A stretch of 17,324 bases of DNA from Prevotellaceae bacterium UBA4359 (GTDB lineage Bacteria; Bacteroidota; Bacteroidia; Bacteroidales; Bacteroidaceae): assembly GCA_002393555.1 (NCBI GenBank), contig DGSP01000090.1, forward strand, positions 1 through 17,324, given 5' to 3'. The notes beneath the pieces were generated by a model that saw only the letters and a list, made by a program, of their open reading frames with translations, ran no database searches and was not told where the DNA came from. The stretch's first letter is position 1. Every line of letters begins with the position of its first letter. Positions 16,152 through 17,324 of the stretch are shown piece by piece. A program made the translations under genes and the position numbers.

Positions 16152-16766
16152 TTAGTCGCCAAAGAAACTGAACTCTTCCTTCTTGCCGTTGGCATCAGTG
16201 CGAGTGCCGTCGTAACTCTCGCCGCCATGTTCAAACTCGCCCTCAGCATCGAAGTCGGCAACGGTGCTGTAGGAACCCTCATAGCGCGCCACAAAAGCCT
16301 TCGTCGTGGGGTTGTAGGCATCCACCACCAACCGTCCCTCGGTCGAAAGGCTACGGCCACCGTCACCCGTCGGTTCTTCCTCCCTCGCCGTCTCTTCATA
16401 CAGAACCAAACGGAGCAGATAGAGCACCTTGGAGCCTCTATCCTCCTCGGTCAACTTTCCCTCCGTGCCTTCTACTGCAAACATACGGTAGCCACCGTTC
16501 GGCAGGAAGCCAGCAGGCAGCATGAAGTTAATTTGACCTTTTGGTCGAGGCGCATCGGCCAACGTAGCAGGCAACGGAGCCTCCGTAGGGTCCACCTCGT
16601 CCTTGGCCTCTTCCGTGTCTTCTGTAGCAGCCACATCCGCAACCGTGGTACATGCAGAGTCAGACTCAAAATCGGCAGCCTTCGGCTCACCGTCCTGCGA
16701 CTTGCCCACCCCGTTGCAGCCCACCAAGGTAGCAGCACAAATCAATAATAACAAAAAATTCTTCAT
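16152..16766 (-). CDS. Hypothetical lipoprotein
   Basis: I do not recognise the family. The 204-residue product starts MKNFLLLLICAATLVGC, a short signal peptide with the lipobox LVGC and the acylated cysteine at position 17. An acidic, low-complexity linker follows (GEPKAADFESDSACTT to about KDEVDPTEAP) and then a compact domain with FMLPAGFLPNGGYRMFAVEG and repeated YEGSYSTVADFDAEGEFEHG-like beta-strand segments near the end. I chose the ATG at 16766 rather than 16775 (which adds MLI) because MKN gives a standard signal peptide. It is the first gene after the promoter at 16826-16833. It is probably anchored in the outer or inner membrane. Confidence 0.8.
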   Translation of the reverse strand: MKNFLLLLICAATLVGCNGVGKSQDGEPKAADFESDSACTTVADVAATEDTEEAKDEVDPTEAPLPATLADAPRPKGQINFMLPAGFLPNGGYRMFAVEGTEGKLTEEDRGSKVLYLLRLVLYEETAREEEPTGDGGRSLSTEGRLVVDAYNPTTKAFVARYEGSYSTVADFDAEGEFEHGGESYDGTRTDANGKKEEFSFFGD

Positions 16767-16798
16767 AATCAGCAATTTACCATTTACATTTCACAATC

Positions 16799-16817
16799 AA
16801 ACCGTCCTCCACGGTTT
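16799..16817 (-). promoter_or_regulatory. Hairpin in the 5' leader of the lipoprotein-lemA operon
   Basis: AAACCGT (16799-16805) and ACGGTTT (16811-16817) form a perfect 7-bp stem with a 5-nt loop, GGAGG on the transcribed strand. The stem would begin within a few bases of the predicted transcript start and ends about 32 bases before the ATG. It could stabilise the 5' end of the mRNA or bind a regulator. No run of T follows, so it is not an ordinary terminator. Confidence 0.6.
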
Positions 16818-16825
16818 TATCACCA

Positions 16826-16833
16826 CAAAGGTA
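16826..16833 (-). promoter_or_regulatory. Bacteroidetes-type -7 promoter box of the leftward operon
   Basis: TACCTTTG on the minus strand matches TAnnTTTG. A T-rich stretch (complement of the A-run near 16852-16860) lies about 20 bp upstream, but it is a weak -33 box. Transcription would start near 16820, giving a leader of about 54 nt before the ATG at 16766. Confidence 0.65.
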
Positions 16834-17211
16834 CAACTTTTTCTCGTTCTGAAAAAAAAACAAGAAAGAAATGTGAGTAAAAAACAGAGAATACACACCA
16901 TCTTTCATTATTTATATGAGCATAACGTGAGTTCGGTATAAGGTTCCAACTCCCTTCCGCATCCTCCTCCGCATCCTCCTCCAATCCCCAATCATGTCTT
17001 CACGCTTCTGGCAGTCGTTTCTTCTCGGTTCTGGCAGGCATCTCGTTGAGGGATAAAACGAGTGCCAGACGGAGGTTGATACGAGTGCGAGGCTGGGGGT
17101 GATGACGAGTGGACAACGGGGGAGGATGCGGGTGCGCGTTCGCTGAAGAGGTGAGGGGGGACAATTAACAATGAATAATTAACGTGAATTCGGCGAAAAC
17201 TACAAATATTC
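16834..17211. other. Intergenic region with degenerate repeats, no gene seen
   Basis: No convincing gene lies here; the 73-codon leftward open frame at 16992-17213 has no recognisable motif. A 12-bp sequence, CCGCATCCTCCT, occurs twice in tandem at 16958-16981. ACGAGTG occurs at 17058, 17081 and 17105, that is with 23- and 24-bp spacing, followed by G-rich segments; this looks like a worn tandem repeat ending near 17128. No rRNA, tRNA or known small RNA was recognised. Confidence 0.5.
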
Positions 17212-17303
17212 AATTCATGAAAAATTCGTGGTTAATTCATGATCATTTATGTCTAAAATAAAACACGAATTTCCATGAATTAACCACAAATTTTTCATGA
17301 ATT
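17212..17303. repeat. 30-bp inverted repeat with 32-bp spacer
   Basis: The arms are 17212-17241 and 17274-17303 and match at 29 of 30 positions (one C/T difference in TTCGTGG/TTTGTGG). Both carry TTCATGAA and GGTTAATTCATG. The AT-rich spacer of 32 bp contains ACACGAATTT, also seen at the left end of the window. It could be a bidirectional terminator-like hairpin or a small non-autonomous element; no gene is attached to it within the window. Confidence 0.9.
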
Positions 17304-17324
17304 TAAGTTTCGGATGTTCCAAAC

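Noticed and set aside
16992..17213. 73-codon leftward open frame as a small gene
   Set aside because: It overlaps degenerate repeats and has no promoter, motif or plausible start context.
1..17324. Prophage, insertion sequence or defence island
   Set aside because: No transposase, integrase, phage or restriction genes are present; the genes are mostly housekeeping and envelope functions.

Overview
The window looks like chromosomal DNA of a Bacteroidales bacterium, probably Prevotella or a close relative. The evidence is two promoters of the Bacteroidetes type (TAnnTTTG -7 box), a murF-alr fusion gene, a PorZ-type component of the type IX secretion system (T9SS), a subtilase with a T9SS C-terminal domain, a GSCFA protein, and the near absence of Shine-Dalgarno sites. 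It holds thirteen convincing genes and no tRNA, rRNA, CRISPR array or transposase.

Layout. A rightward operon (285-6775) carries prmC, a porZ-like gene, a secreted subtilisin-like protease and a family 2 glycosyltransferase, with gaps of 17, 11 and 1 nt. It meets a leftward gene set tail to tail, and the last two genes overlap by 26 bp. The leftward set (16766 down to 6750) is, in order of transcription, a small lipoprotein, lemA, a DUF2207-type membrane protein, a GSCFA protein, murF-alr, two family 2 glycosyltransferases and a family 4 glycosyltransferase. Its spacing suggests one long transcription unit, with a promoter and a 5'-leader hairpin at 16799-16833. The ends of the window (1-284 and 16834-17324) hold no convincing gene; the right end carries a 30-bp inverted repeat.

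How the genes may work together. The porZ-like protein and the subtilase belong to T9SS export and surface anchoring, which uses a glycolipid (A-LPS) in Porphyromonas. The four glycosyltransferases could build surface glycans, but their acceptors cannot be read from sequence. MurF-Alr makes D-alanine and adds D-Ala-D-Ala to the peptidoglycan precursor. LemA and DUF2207 proteins often occur together; their function is poorly known.

The most unusual signal is repeat DNA placed inside conserved genes without breaking the reading frame. murF holds two palindromic elements in frame, and a close relative of one of them sits between lemA and the DUF2207 gene. The GSCFA gene holds three tandem copies of a 23-bp palindromic unit; 23 is not a multiple of three, but three copies are. 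prmC has three separate codon-multiple repeat expansions plus a polypurine tract and a palindrome, making it about 95 residues longer than E. coli PrmC. A 14-unit heptamer array fills the gap between two glycosyltransferase genes. The pattern recalls the in-frame Rickettsia palindromic elements; I do not know of an established description for this lineage.
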